A stretch of 64,000 nucleotides of DNA from Insolitispirillum peregrinum (GTDB lineage Bacteria > Pseudomonadota > Alphaproteobacteria > Rhodospirillales > Rhodospirillaceae), in the NCBI RefSeq assembly GCF_042665255.1, contig NZ_JBHTCD010000008.1, one strand, 5' to 3'. Below are positions 32,359 through 40,443 of the stretch, one piece after another; within the stretch, counting starts at the first letter, position 1; the number at the start of each line of letters is the position of its first letter. A program made the translations under genes and the position numbers. The notes under the pieces are model-generated. The model saw only the letters and a program-made list of their open reading frames with translations, was not told the origin of the DNA and did not search any database.

Positions 32359-34137
32359 ATGGTACAACAAAGCATGGCGTCGGAAGCATTGAAGGATGCG
32401 GTGTCAGTGACACCCTTGGAAGGACACGATCTGCGTCTGGTGACAGAGCGCCTTGATGCGCTGGCTGATCCGATTGCCGTTGTGTCCGAGGACGGGGCTG
32501 TCCTGGCCCGTAACGCTGCTTTTGCTGCTGCTGCCGGAACCATGATCCAGCATCACCTGAGCCCGACAATGAAGGCGATGGTTCAGAGCCTGATCCTGCG
32601 GGGGGGTGGGTCCCAGCGTCTGGTGCTGGAAAGCCCCGAGGGCGAACGGGTCTATGATGTGACCCTGCTGCCTGCCGCCCTGACCGGTACTGTTGGCCTG
32701 ATCGGTGGCGGGCGCGAGTTTGGTGGCATGGTCCTGCTGCGCGATCAAACGCTGGATGCCGGTTTGCGCAATGCCCTGACGATCTCGCGGGCGCGCTATA
32801 AGGAGATGGTTGAAATCTCCAGCGACTTTGCGTGGGAAGTCGACCGGAACGGCTGCTTTGCCTTTGTGGCACCGCAAGGATTGATTGGCTACAAACCACG
32901 CGATTTGATTGGTCGCTCTGCCGGTGAATTGATGGACCCGGATCATCAGGTCGGTCCGATTATCCCGTTTTTGTCTCCGACCCCGCTGCATCGTGCCGAG
33001 GCCTGGTTGATTGACGCCAACGGCAGCCCGGCCTGTCTGGAGTTTTCCCAGGTCCCCCTGATGGACCGTGAGGGCGAGTTTGTCGGAGCACGCGGTGTTT
33101 GCCGCGATATCACCAATCTGCGTTTCCATGAGGCCGAGGCATCGGAATCCCGTGCCCGCGAGCGGACGCTGAGCCGGATTGTCCGCCTGTTCCGCCGCGA
33201 AGCAGCCCCCGAGGCGATGATTCAGGCGGCGGCCAGCGCCGTCACCCATGGATTGTCGGGAACCGGGTGCCAGATTTTTTCCAGCACGACCCCCCAGTTG
33301 CGCGGGGTCTCCCGGCCCAATTTCGTGCAGGAAGCCGTTTTTGGCCGGGCCGGGACCGATCAGGAAATTGCCCGCGTAACCCTGTTGTTGCAGGAAGCCG
33401 AAGACGATGACGGCGTTGTCTGTGACGAGATCAACGGACGGCGTTTCATGGCCGCCTTTGCCGAGTACGGGGATCGCCTGAACGGGGTCATTCTGGTCTG
33501 GCGGGATTACGGCCGCCCGGATTTTACGCTGGCCGAACAGCGTTTGCTGGTCAGCATCGGCGGCCAGATTGGCGTCGCCCTGGAGCAGTTGCACAATCAC
33601 CGGATTCTGGTGGCGGTGTCCCGCACGGACAGCCTGAGCGGGTTGCTGAACCGGCGGGCTTTCTATGAAGACATGCAGCGACGGATTCGTCGCCTGGCAC
33701 GCAGCCGGGAAACCGGAGCCCTGATGTATGTTGACCTCGACAATTTCAAGATGGTCAATGATACCCGTGGGCATGAGGTGGGGGACGAGGTGTTGCGTCG
33801 GGTGGCTGAAATCCTGAAAGGCAATACCCGGGGCACGGATATCGTGGCCCGCCTGGGCGGTGACGAATTCGCCGTCTGGCTGGATGCCGCTGACGATACC
33901 GTTGCCATCAAGCGGGCCGATGTCTTTCTGGCGGCCTCTGCTGTCTTGCGAAAATATTCCGGGTCATCTCAGGCACCGCTGATGTTCTCGATCGGTATTG
34001 CGGTCTATGATCCGGTCTATGGCGAAGACATGAACCAGTTCATCAGTCGGGCCGACGCGGCCATGTACAGCGTCAAACAGCGCGGCAAGGGAAGCTATAG
34101 CGTTGCGCCAGCTCCCCAGGGAGGGCGTTCATCATGA
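32359..34137 (+). CDS. PAS-GAF-type diguanylate cyclase (GGDEF)
   Basis: 592 residues, no membrane helix, so a cytosolic sensor. A degenerate PAS-like region (about 20-135) is followed by a clear PAS domain (about 150-260; YKEMVEISSDFAWEVDRNG). A GAF-like region (about 275-425) precedes the GGDEF domain. The catalytic motif GGDEF is at 500-504, and the product-inhibition site RGTD (491-494) lies exactly five residues before it, so active synthesis of c-di-GMP with feedback is predicted. No EAL domain. It overlaps the following DUF2336 gene by four bases, indicating translational coupling. Confidence 0.92.
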   Translation: MVQQSMASEALKDAVSVTPLEGHDLRLVTERLDALADPIAVVSEDGAVLARNAAFAAAAGTMIQHHLSPTMKAMVQSLILRGGGSQRLVLESPEGERVYDVTLLPAALTGTVGLIGGGREFGGMVLLRDQTLDAGLRNALTISRARYKEMVEISSDFAWEVDRNGCFAFVAPQGLIGYKPRDLIGRSAGELMDPDHQVGPIIPFLSPTPLHRAEAWLIDANGSPACLEFSQVPLMDREGEFVGARGVCRDITNLRFHEAEASESRARERTLSRIVRLFRREAAPEAMIQAAASAVTHGLSGTGCQIFSSTTPQLRGVSRPNFVQEAVFGRAGTDQEIARVTLLLQEAEDDDGVVCDEINGRRFMAAFAEYGDRLNGVILVWRDYGRPDFTLAEQRLLVSIGGQIGVALEQLHNHRILVAVSRTDSLSGLLNRRAFYEDMQRRIRRLARSRETGALMYVDLDNFKMVNDTRGHEVGDEVLRRVAEILKGNTRGTDIVARLGGDEFAVWLDAADDTVAIKRADVFLAASAVLRKYSGSSQAPLMFSIGIAVYDPVYGEDMNQFISRADAAMYSVKQRGKGSYSVAPAPQGGRSS

Positions 34138-35501
34138 CGATAGGCTCCATTCTGGTTGCGCTGCGCTGGCAGTTGATGCGCGCCCCGGTCGACGACCGTG
34201 GGGTGATGGCCGAGGTTGATCCGTTGCTGATTCCCAGCCAGGATGGCGAACTGAGCTATGAACAGGCGCGGGTGCTGGCGGCGGCGGATGTCACCATCCG
34301 GCGGCAACTGGCCGCCCGCCTCGATGTTCCGGCTGAAATTCTTTACTATCTGGCCGGTGATCAGGACCGGGATGTGCGGATGGCCGTCGCCGGGAACCTG
34401 TCTGCGCCGGTACGGGCCAACCTGCTGCTGACCGGTGACAGTGATGCCGACGTGCGTGCCCAACTGGCCGACAAGGTGGCGTTGGGCGAAACCACCCCCG
34501 AGCACCACAACCAGCAGAGCAAGCGGGCCCGTTCGATCACGCTTGAAGTCCTTGACCGCTTGTCGCGTGACCGGGTGGCGCTGGTCCGGGCGGCGATTGC
34601 CGAGGGCCTGAAGGAACTGCCGAACATTGATCCAGCGTTGATCAATCGTCTGGCGCGTGATCTGGAAATTATCGTTGCCGCCCCGATTCTGGAGTTTTCT
34701 CCGATCCTTGGGGAACAGGATTTGTTGGACATCATCCGTTCCAGTCCTATCGAGGGGGCCTTGTCGGCCATTTCCCGCCGTGCCTATGTCGATGCCTCGG
34801 TGACCGATGCCATTGTGGCCAGCGGGGACACCAAGGCCATCACCCATCTGTTGTATAACTCCAATGCCCAATTGCAGGAACATACTCTGGATGCGCTGAT
34901 TGCGCGCTCCGAAGAGCGGCCTGAATGGCAGCAACCGCTGGTGCACCGTCCCGAACTGGTGGATTATGGCGTCAAGCGGCTGGCTGAAATTCTGGCCGAC
35001 CACCTGTTGCAGAGGCTGCTGGAACGGGCAGATTTGCCAGCACAGGCGATGAAGGAAATCGGCTCGGTGGTCAATGCCCGTCTGCATGCGAAATTGCAGG
35101 AAGGCGGCGGGGCGTTGCCGAATGTTTACAGTCAGCAGGCGGAAAACCGCTTCAAGCCGTTTATTGCGCAGGCACGGGCGTTGTACGAGATCGGTCGGCT
35201 GAATGAAACAACCCTGATGGTGTCATTGCTGACCGACCATGTGGATGAACTGGTGGCCGGGCTGGCAGTGTGTTCGGGGCAGTCGGTGCGGGTGGTGCTG
35301 GAAATCATTGCCTCGCAGTCGGCACGGGCCATTACCGCACTGGTCTGGGCTGCCGGACTGTCAGCCCGCTTTGCCCACGAAGTCCAGATCAAGCTGGGGC
35401 GCGTTCCGGCCAACTCTTCATTGCCTCCGCGTCCAGATGGCAGCTATGCGATGCCCGAGGTTGAACTGCGCTGGCAACTGGAAATGTTTGCCGAGCATTA
35501 G
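34134..35501 (+). CDS. DUF2336 domain protein
   Basis: 455 residues, all helical, with HEAT-like repeats in the first half (AGDQDRDVRMAVAGN, TGDSDADVRAQLADKV). DUF2336 proteins are largely restricted to alphaproteobacteria and have no firmly established function. The start overlaps the stop of the diguanylate cyclase (ATGA) and has GGAGGG upstream, so the two are made together and may work in the same c-di-GMP pathway. The stop TAG (35499-35501) is also the beginning of a palindromic repeat. Confidence 0.88.
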   Translation: MTIGSILVALRWQLMRAPVDDRGVMAEVDPLLIPSQDGELSYEQARVLAAADVTIRRQLAARLDVPAEILYYLAGDQDRDVRMAVAGNLSAPVRANLLLTGDSDADVRAQLADKVALGETTPEHHNQQSKRARSITLEVLDRLSRDRVALVRAAIAEGLKELPNIDPALINRLARDLEIIVAAPILEFSPILGEQDLLDIIRSSPIEGALSAISRRAYVDASVTDAIVASGDTKAITHLLYNSNAQLQEHTLDALIARSEERPEWQQPLVHRPELVDYGVKRLAEILADHLLQRLLERADLPAQAMKEIGSVVNARLHAKLQEGGGALPNVYSQQAENRFKPFIAQARALYEIGRLNETTLMVSLLTDHVDELVAGLAVCSGQSVRVVLEIIASQSARAITALVWAAGLSARFAHEVQIKLGRVPANSSLPPRPDGSYAMPEVELRWQLEMFAEH

Positions 35502-35640
35502 AGCATTTTCAAGTTGATCGTTGGCGGTCAACGGCTCGGAAAATGCGGCACTCAAAGGGAAGAGCGTTTTCGCCCGGTGTGAAAACGCTCGAAGGCCCCG
35601 GCGAGGTGTGGAGCAGCGCTCCACATCCTTGTCCCTTTAC
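35499..35640 (+). repeat. Palindromic repeat cluster, GAGCATTTTC variety
   Basis: TAGAGCATTTTC pairs with GAAAATGC (about 35545), then GAGCGTTTTC pairs with GAAAACGCTC across GCCCGGTGT (about 35563-35591). A fragment of the long element follows (GGCCCCGGCGAGG, GTGGAGCAGCGCTCCAC). Confidence 0.75.
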
Positions 35641-35662
35641 CATACCATACTGAAGGCCGGGT

Positions 35663-36094
35663 TCACGGTTTGGCGCCCAGTGCCTTTAACCGGTCCAGCA
35701 CGTCCTGTGCCGTTTTGCCTTCAACGCGCTGTTGGCGACCATCGGGGGTGGTCCACAGACCGCGGAATTTTCCGCACCGCTGAAAGGCTTCGTCTTTCCA
35801 CGCATTCAGAAACCGCCGTCCCAATTCGGTCAGGCTCTGGGCTTCGGCCTGATACTGCACGGTGTGCGGGACCGAACTGGGTTTCATGCTGAGGCTGACG
35901 CTGCCGCTGGGGTCGGTTGAGACGGCCTGACAGGACAAGGCGACGGCGGGATGGGACGGCAGCAGGCCGGGTGTGGAGGAGGGGGGAGTCTCGGTGGGGG
36001 GGGCGGTTGCATGGCAAGGGTCTGCCAGGGTCAGGCCAGCAAGGATGGCTCCGGTAAATGTTGCACGGCAAAAAGAACGGGACATGTGGCTCAT
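35663..36094 (-). CDS. Hypothetical secreted protein
   Basis: 143 residues. The first 30 look like a signal peptide (basic start, hydrophobic AILAGLTLA, AxA-type cleavage near CHATA). A Pro/Ser/Thr-rich linker follows, then a compact region with two cysteines and the C-terminal LWTTPDGRQQRVEGKTAQDV. I do not recognise the family. The longer open frame to 36916 is rejected because it overlaps flbT. The start at 36094 or 36085 is uncertain. It is convergent with the DUF2336 gene. Confidence 0.55.
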   Translation of the reverse strand: MSHMSRSFCRATFTGAILAGLTLADPCHATAPPTETPPSSTPGLLPSHPAVALSCQAVSTDPSGSVSLSMKPSSVPHTVQYQAEAQSLTELGRRFLNAWKDEAFQRCGKFRGLWTTPDGRQQRVEGKTAQDVLDRLKALGAKP

Positions 36095-36589
36095 GATCGC
36101 ACCCACCAAGGAACAGATCTCATTGACTGATCTGTCTTTAGAGAGTTTGTCTTCTTTGAATGCGTTGCAAGAAGTCTTTTGGATAAACCTTCGGGATACG
36201 GCAAAAAAAGGGATGGGACTGCCTTCTCTTTGGGGAGAGGCGGGCCTGTGAGCGTCTTGAGCGTTGAGGGAAATGGGAAAAGCAGACGGTCGTTTACCAC
36301 TCCGTAATTTTTGCTCCGTATTATGCAGGTCAATGATGTGTTGCTGATCTGCCTGTGTATCAGCGTGCTGCCTCTGCCGATTGGGGGTGCTTGTCTCACG
36401 AGCATCTTTCCGAACGCGGGGATTTGCCTCATACTGTTGGCATACCCGTCGGGTTTGCCAGGCACATGAAAGTGCATGTATGGGGCCGCGCCGAAAACGT
36501 GCGGTGAAACGATGGGTGAAGGTCGGCCCGGTTTGTGGGCCGGTATCTAGTGGGAAAAGGGCCGCTGCCGCGGCCGGACAGGATATGCA
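36095..36589. other. Gap upstream of flbT
   Basis: 495 bp with no convincing gene. It should contain the flbT promoter. No sigma-54 (GG-N10-GC), CtrA (TTAA-N7-TTAA) or good sigma-70 pair was recognised. Confidence 0.4.
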
Positions 36590-37036
36590 ATGCCCCTCAA
36601 ACTGACGCTTCGCCCCAATGAAAAAGTGCTGGTTGGAACAGCCGTGATTGCCAATGGCCCCGCAAAGGCCGAAATTGTCGTGCTGAACCGGGTTCCGGTG
36701 TTGCGGCAAAAGGATATCATCGCTGAGGATGAGGCTGATACGCCCGCAAAGCAGCTGTATGTCGCGATCTTGCACATGTACGTTGAACCGGCAGAAGAGC
36801 GGCGGTACCACAAGCTCTACTTCCATCTTCTCCGCCAGTTGATTGAAATGACGGTGGACGTCAAGATTATCGACCTGATGGTCGATGTCTCGCGTCGGAT
36901 TGTCGAAGGCGACCACTACCGCGCCTTGAAACTTTGTCGGAAGCTCATCCAGTACGAATCGGAGGTTAGTTCCAATGGCGAAAGAGCAGATCAGCGCCTA
37001 CCAGCAGATGCAGAAATCGAGTCTGACCCCGCGTGA
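36590..37036 (+). CDS. flbT: Flagellin mRNA regulator FlbT
   Basis: 148 residues. FlbT binds the leader of flagellin mRNA and controls its stability and translation in relation to flagellar assembly in alphaproteobacteria. The family pattern is clear from MPLKLTLRPNEKVLVG and the central VLRQKDII through the helical C-terminus. The reading frame runs 62 bp into flaF, so the last 20 residues are encoded in overlap. Confidence 0.93.
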   Translation: MPLKLTLRPNEKVLVGTAVIANGPAKAEIVVLNRVPVLRQKDIIAEDEADTPAKQLYVAILHMYVEPAEERRYHKLYFHLLRQLIEMTVDVKIIDLMVDVSRRIVEGDHYRALKLCRKLIQYESEVSSNGERADQRLPADAEIESDPA

Positions 37037-37373
37037 GGTCGAAGCGATGGCCTTTACCAAGGCCGCTGTGATGCTGGAAGATGCCAAGCAGAAGGTGAAG
37101 AATATCGAAGGGTACGCTCAGGCCCTGCGTTTTAACCACCTGCTGTGGACCATCGTTCAGGCTGACATCACCGAACCGGAAAACCAGTTGCCGGCGGACA
37201 TCAAGGCCAACATCCTCAGCCTGTCGATCTTTGTCGACAAGCAGACGATGAAGGCGATGCGCAGCAGCGAGCCGACAGACCTGGACGTGTTGATCAACAT
37301 CAACCGCAATCTGGCTGCTGGCCTGCGCAACAGCGAATCCGCCGAAGCTCCTGCTCAGGCTGCGTCGGCGTAG
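36975..37373 (+). CDS. flaF: Flagellar regulator FlaF
   Basis: 132 residues. FlaF acts with FlbT in flagellin synthesis and export in alphaproteobacteria, probably as a flagellin chaperone. The conserved segments are AYQQMQKSSLTPREVEAMAF near the start (shown shortened: YQQMQK, PREVEA), HLLWTIVQAD, and LPADIKANILSLSIFVDKQT in the middle. The tail is Ala/Pro-rich. It overlaps flbT by 62 bp. No flagellin gene follows directly; instead a repeat and two glycosyltransferase genes do. Confidence 0.92.
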   Translation: MAKEQISAYQQMQKSSLTPREVEAMAFTKAAVMLEDAKQKVKNIEGYAQALRFNHLLWTIVQADITEPENQLPADIKANILSLSIFVDKQTMKAMRSSEPTDLDVLININRNLAAGLRNSESAEAPAQAASA

Positions 37374-37388
37374 GGTATTTTCCGTGCC

Positions 37389-37490
37389 GGAGTATTGTGC
37401 GAAAAGCGGGAACCGGTTTTTGCAACAACATGCGGCACCATAAAGAGTTGGACCAGTGTGCCTGCGTCAGGTTCAACGCACACGGGTCCG
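37389..37490 (+). repeat. Hairpin repeat plus short second module
   Basis: A diverged copy: TGTGCGAAAAGCGGG-AACCGGTTTTTGCA with the outer arms partly lost, followed by the short palindromic module GGACCAGTGTGCCTGCG ... AACGCACACGGGTCC. Confidence 0.72.
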
Positions 37491-37688
37491 GAACGGTCAC
37501 TGCAAATGCCCTGTGCTGTTGTGCGTTAAGCATATCAGCCGGTCGCACTGCTGAAATAATGGGTGAGCATAAAGGCGTGGCGCAATCTTGTGTCACGCCT
37601 TTATGCGTTCCGGGCGATACTGCCCCCTGCTCCGGCATCAAGAAATGATGCTTCCATCCCTCCTGAGAACCAGTTGGTCGAGGACACC

Positions 37689-40427
37689 ATGCCCCCTAAA
37701 ACTTCGCGTGCTGCCGTGACGGACAAAAACGGATTGCCTTCTTTAAGGCTTCCACTGTTCCTGCAGGGGTATGACTATGCCCTGCGCGGAGACCGGAATG
37801 GGGCGCGCATGTATCTGGGAATGCTGGAAGCCTCCAGCCCGGAAAGTGCGGCTGTTGCGTTGCTGCAAGGGATTTTGGCGCGGGCCGAGGGCGACGAAAC
37901 GGCGGCTTTGCCGCTGTTACAGGCTGCCAATGCGCTGGCCCCCCGGCAGCCGGTGATCCTGTTGCCGCTGGCGCTGTGCCTGCAGGGGCTGGGGGATCTG
38001 GCCGGGTCGGAACAGGTCCTGTTTCAGGCGACTGCCGCCGCTCCCGCCGAAGCCGAACTCTATGAACAGCTTGCTCGCCTGGCACTGCGGCAGGGCAAGG
38101 ATGGATTGGCGGTCGAGGCCTCGACTCAGGCGGTAACGTTGTCTCCCCGCACCAGTGGATACTGGAATACTTTTGGGGTTGCCCTGCGACGGGAAAACCG
38201 CCTGGATGATGCGATCATTGCGTGGCGTCAGGCTTTGGCCTTTGCGCCGGACAGTGTGGCGGTGTTGAACAATCTGGCTGAAAGCGTCAGGTCACGGGGG
38301 GAACTGGCCGAGGCCGAAACGTACTATTGCCATGCCTTGTCATTGCTCAAGGCTGCCGGAAAACCGATCTGGGTGCCCTGCGAAGGATTGGCGCTGATTT
38401 ACCTCGAACACTCCCGCTGGGAAGACGCGCGGGCGGTGCTGGAGGACGGGCTGGCAGCCACCCCGATTGACAATATCGCCGGGCGGCGGATGCTGCTGGT
38501 GGCTCGGGCATCGCTGCTGCGTCAGACGCTGCAACTGGATGCGGCGCTGGAGGCCCTGCGCGAACTGGACGGGAACGAAGACGCGCAGGTGTGGAATGCC
38601 CGCGCCCTGACCTACATCCAGCAAGGCGAAAAGGGCAAGGCCATCGAGGCCTTGCAACAGGCGTTGGTCCTCGAGGACGGCAACCCGGACGTTCTGGCCA
38701 ACATGTGTCTGATGCACCTGAATCTTGGCGACATCGCCGGTGCCGGGCAGATTCTCGGCCGCCTGACCGACGAAGAGAAAACGCTGCCTGCCGTGAAAAA
38801 GGCGCAGGCCCTGTTGCTGTTGCGGCAGAAAGAGTATCTGGCATCCCTGTTGCTGTACGAAGAGATCCTGCAGCGGGAGCCTGACAACACTCAGGCGTTG
38901 GGCAATGCCGCCTACATTCATTTCCACAGCCAGAATTATGATCTGGCCTTGCGGCTGTGCGAGCGGGCCTTGCAGTGTGGTGGCCGGGAGCCCGAACTCC
39001 TGAATATCCACGCCAGTATCCTGCTCGATCTGCGGCGTTTTGACGAAGCCTATCAGGTGTGGATCACCGGTATCCGCAACGCCATGCAGCACACCAGATG
39101 GAATGAGTCGTGGTCGATGCTGTTTTCCAATCTGTGCATGGCGTTGCACTATGATGATCAGGTCACTCTGGAAGATCATCAGGATATCCTGCAACGTTTT
39201 GCGGCGTTCATGCATGATTTGCCGGATGACCTGCAGGCACCGCATCTACAGTCGCGCGACCCTGACCGGCGCTTGCGCGTCGGCTATCTGTCGGCGGATT
39301 TCCGCTATCATTCGGTGGCTTGTTTTTTCAAGCCGCTGCTGGAATCTTTTGACCGCTCGGCGGTTGAAATCACCCTCTATTCGTCGGTCGAAGATCCTGA
39401 TGCGATGACCGACACCCTGCGCGGGCTGGCTGACCATTACGTTGATATCACCTATCTGTCCGAAGAAAAGGCCGCCGGTCGCATCCGGCAGGATCAGATC
39501 GACGTGCTGATTGACCTGTCGGGGCATACCGGGCGGAACCGTCTGGTGGCGATGGAATACCGCCCGGCGCCGGTGCAGTTGACCTGGCTGGGCTATCCGG
39601 GGTCAACCGGCTTGCGCATGCTGGACGGGCGTATTGTTGATCACCAGACCGATCCCGACGGGATGCAGGAATGGTACAGCGAGCCACGGATCCGGCTGCC
39701 GCGTTGTTTTCTGGCCTATCAGGCCCCCGGGAACGACCCGCTGCCGGTTGCCGAACCGCCGTGCGTGCAGGCCGGGCATGTGACGTTCGGCTCGTTCAAC
39801 AACAGTTTCAAGATCAGTACAGCAGTGGTCCGGGCATGGTCGGCAATCCTGCGGGCGGTGCCGTCGTCGCGGCTGTTCCTCAAGGCGCGGCAGTATCAGG
39901 ATGCCCATAACGCCGCCGCCCTGCTGGCCGAGTTCGCCGCCGAAGGCATTGCCGCCGGACGGATCGAGCTGTCAGGGCGCAAGGATGACTTTCTCGAGCA
40001 TCTGGCGACCTATCACCGCATTGATCTGGCGCTGGATACCTTCCCCTATCACGGCACCACCACCACCTGCGAGGCGATGTGGATGGGGGTCCCCACCCTG
40101 ACACTGGCCGGGGACCGGCATGCAACGCGGGTCGGAGTCAGCCTGCTTTCGGCGGTGGGACTGGAAAAACAGCTTGTCGCTAAGGATATTGACGATTACA
40201 TAACACGGGCAGTGTCTTTTGCCTCGTCGCTGGAAGACTTGCGCGAGGTTCGTCACAATTTACGGGACAGGATGTCCGCTTCGCCGTTGTGTGATGCCGA
40301 GGGATTGGCGCGTGCAATGGAGCAGGCAATCCGTACAGAATGGCGCCGCTGGTGTGCAAGCCCCGGCCCGTCCTATGGAAAGCGATGGAATTATAACGGC
40401 CAGACCTCGTTTGCGGCCGAGGATTGA
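37689..40427 (+). CDS. TPR protein with GT41 (O-GlcNAc transferase-like) domain
   Basis: 912 residues. Residues 1 to about 500 are tetratricopeptide repeats. The C-terminal 380 residues are a GT41/SPINDLY-type transferase: RLRVGYLSADFRYHSV, DVLIDLSGHTGRNRL, QLTWLGYPGSTG, VTFGSFNNSFKIS and DTFPYHGTTTTCEAMWMGVP, the UDP-sugar binding region. It should transfer a sugar to Ser/Thr of a protein in the cytosol. The start at 37689 has GAGGACACC upstream. Being placed after flbT-flaF, flagellin is the likely acceptor; TPR-transferases such as Caulobacter FlmG do this. The next gene is a second TPR-glycosyltransferase 16 bp away. Confidence 0.9.
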   Translation: MPPKTSRAAVTDKNGLPSLRLPLFLQGYDYALRGDRNGARMYLGMLEASSPESAAVALLQGILARAEGDETAALPLLQAANALAPRQPVILLPLALCLQGLGDLAGSEQVLFQATAAAPAEAELYEQLARLALRQGKDGLAVEASTQAVTLSPRTSGYWNTFGVALRRENRLDDAIIAWRQALAFAPDSVAVLNNLAESVRSRGELAEAETYYCHALSLLKAAGKPIWVPCEGLALIYLEHSRWEDARAVLEDGLAATPIDNIAGRRMLLVARASLLRQTLQLDAALEALRELDGNEDAQVWNARALTYIQQGEKGKAIEALQQALVLEDGNPDVLANMCLMHLNLGDIAGAGQILGRLTDEEKTLPAVKKAQALLLLRQKEYLASLLLYEEILQREPDNTQALGNAAYIHFHSQNYDLALRLCERALQCGGREPELLNIHASILLDLRRFDEAYQVWITGIRNAMQHTRWNESWSMLFSNLCMALHYDDQVTLEDHQDILQRFAAFMHDLPDDLQAPHLQSRDPDRRLRVGYLSADFRYHSVACFFKPLLESFDRSAVEITLYSSVEDPDAMTDTLRGLADHYVDITYLSEEKAAGRIRQDQIDVLIDLSGHTGRNRLVAMEYRPAPVQLTWLGYPGSTGLRMLDGRIVDHQTDPDGMQEWYSEPRIRLPRCFLAYQAPGNDPLPVAEPPCVQAGHVTFGSFNNSFKISTAVVRAWSAILRAVPSSRLFLKARQYQDAHNAAALLAEFAAEGIAAGRIELSGRKDDFLEHLATYHRIDLALDTFPYHGTTTTCEAMWMGVPTLTLAGDRHATRVGVSLLSAVGLEKQLVAKDIDDYITRAVSFASSLEDLREVRHNLRDRMSASPLCDAEGLARAMEQAIRTEWRRWCASPGPSYGKRWNYNGQTSFAAED

Positions 40428-40443
40428 GTAAAGGCGTTACAGC

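Noticed and set aside
35663..36916. 417-codon minus-strand frame
   Set aside because: Its upstream part overlaps flbT and has no conserved features; only the last 143 codons, with a signal peptide, were kept.
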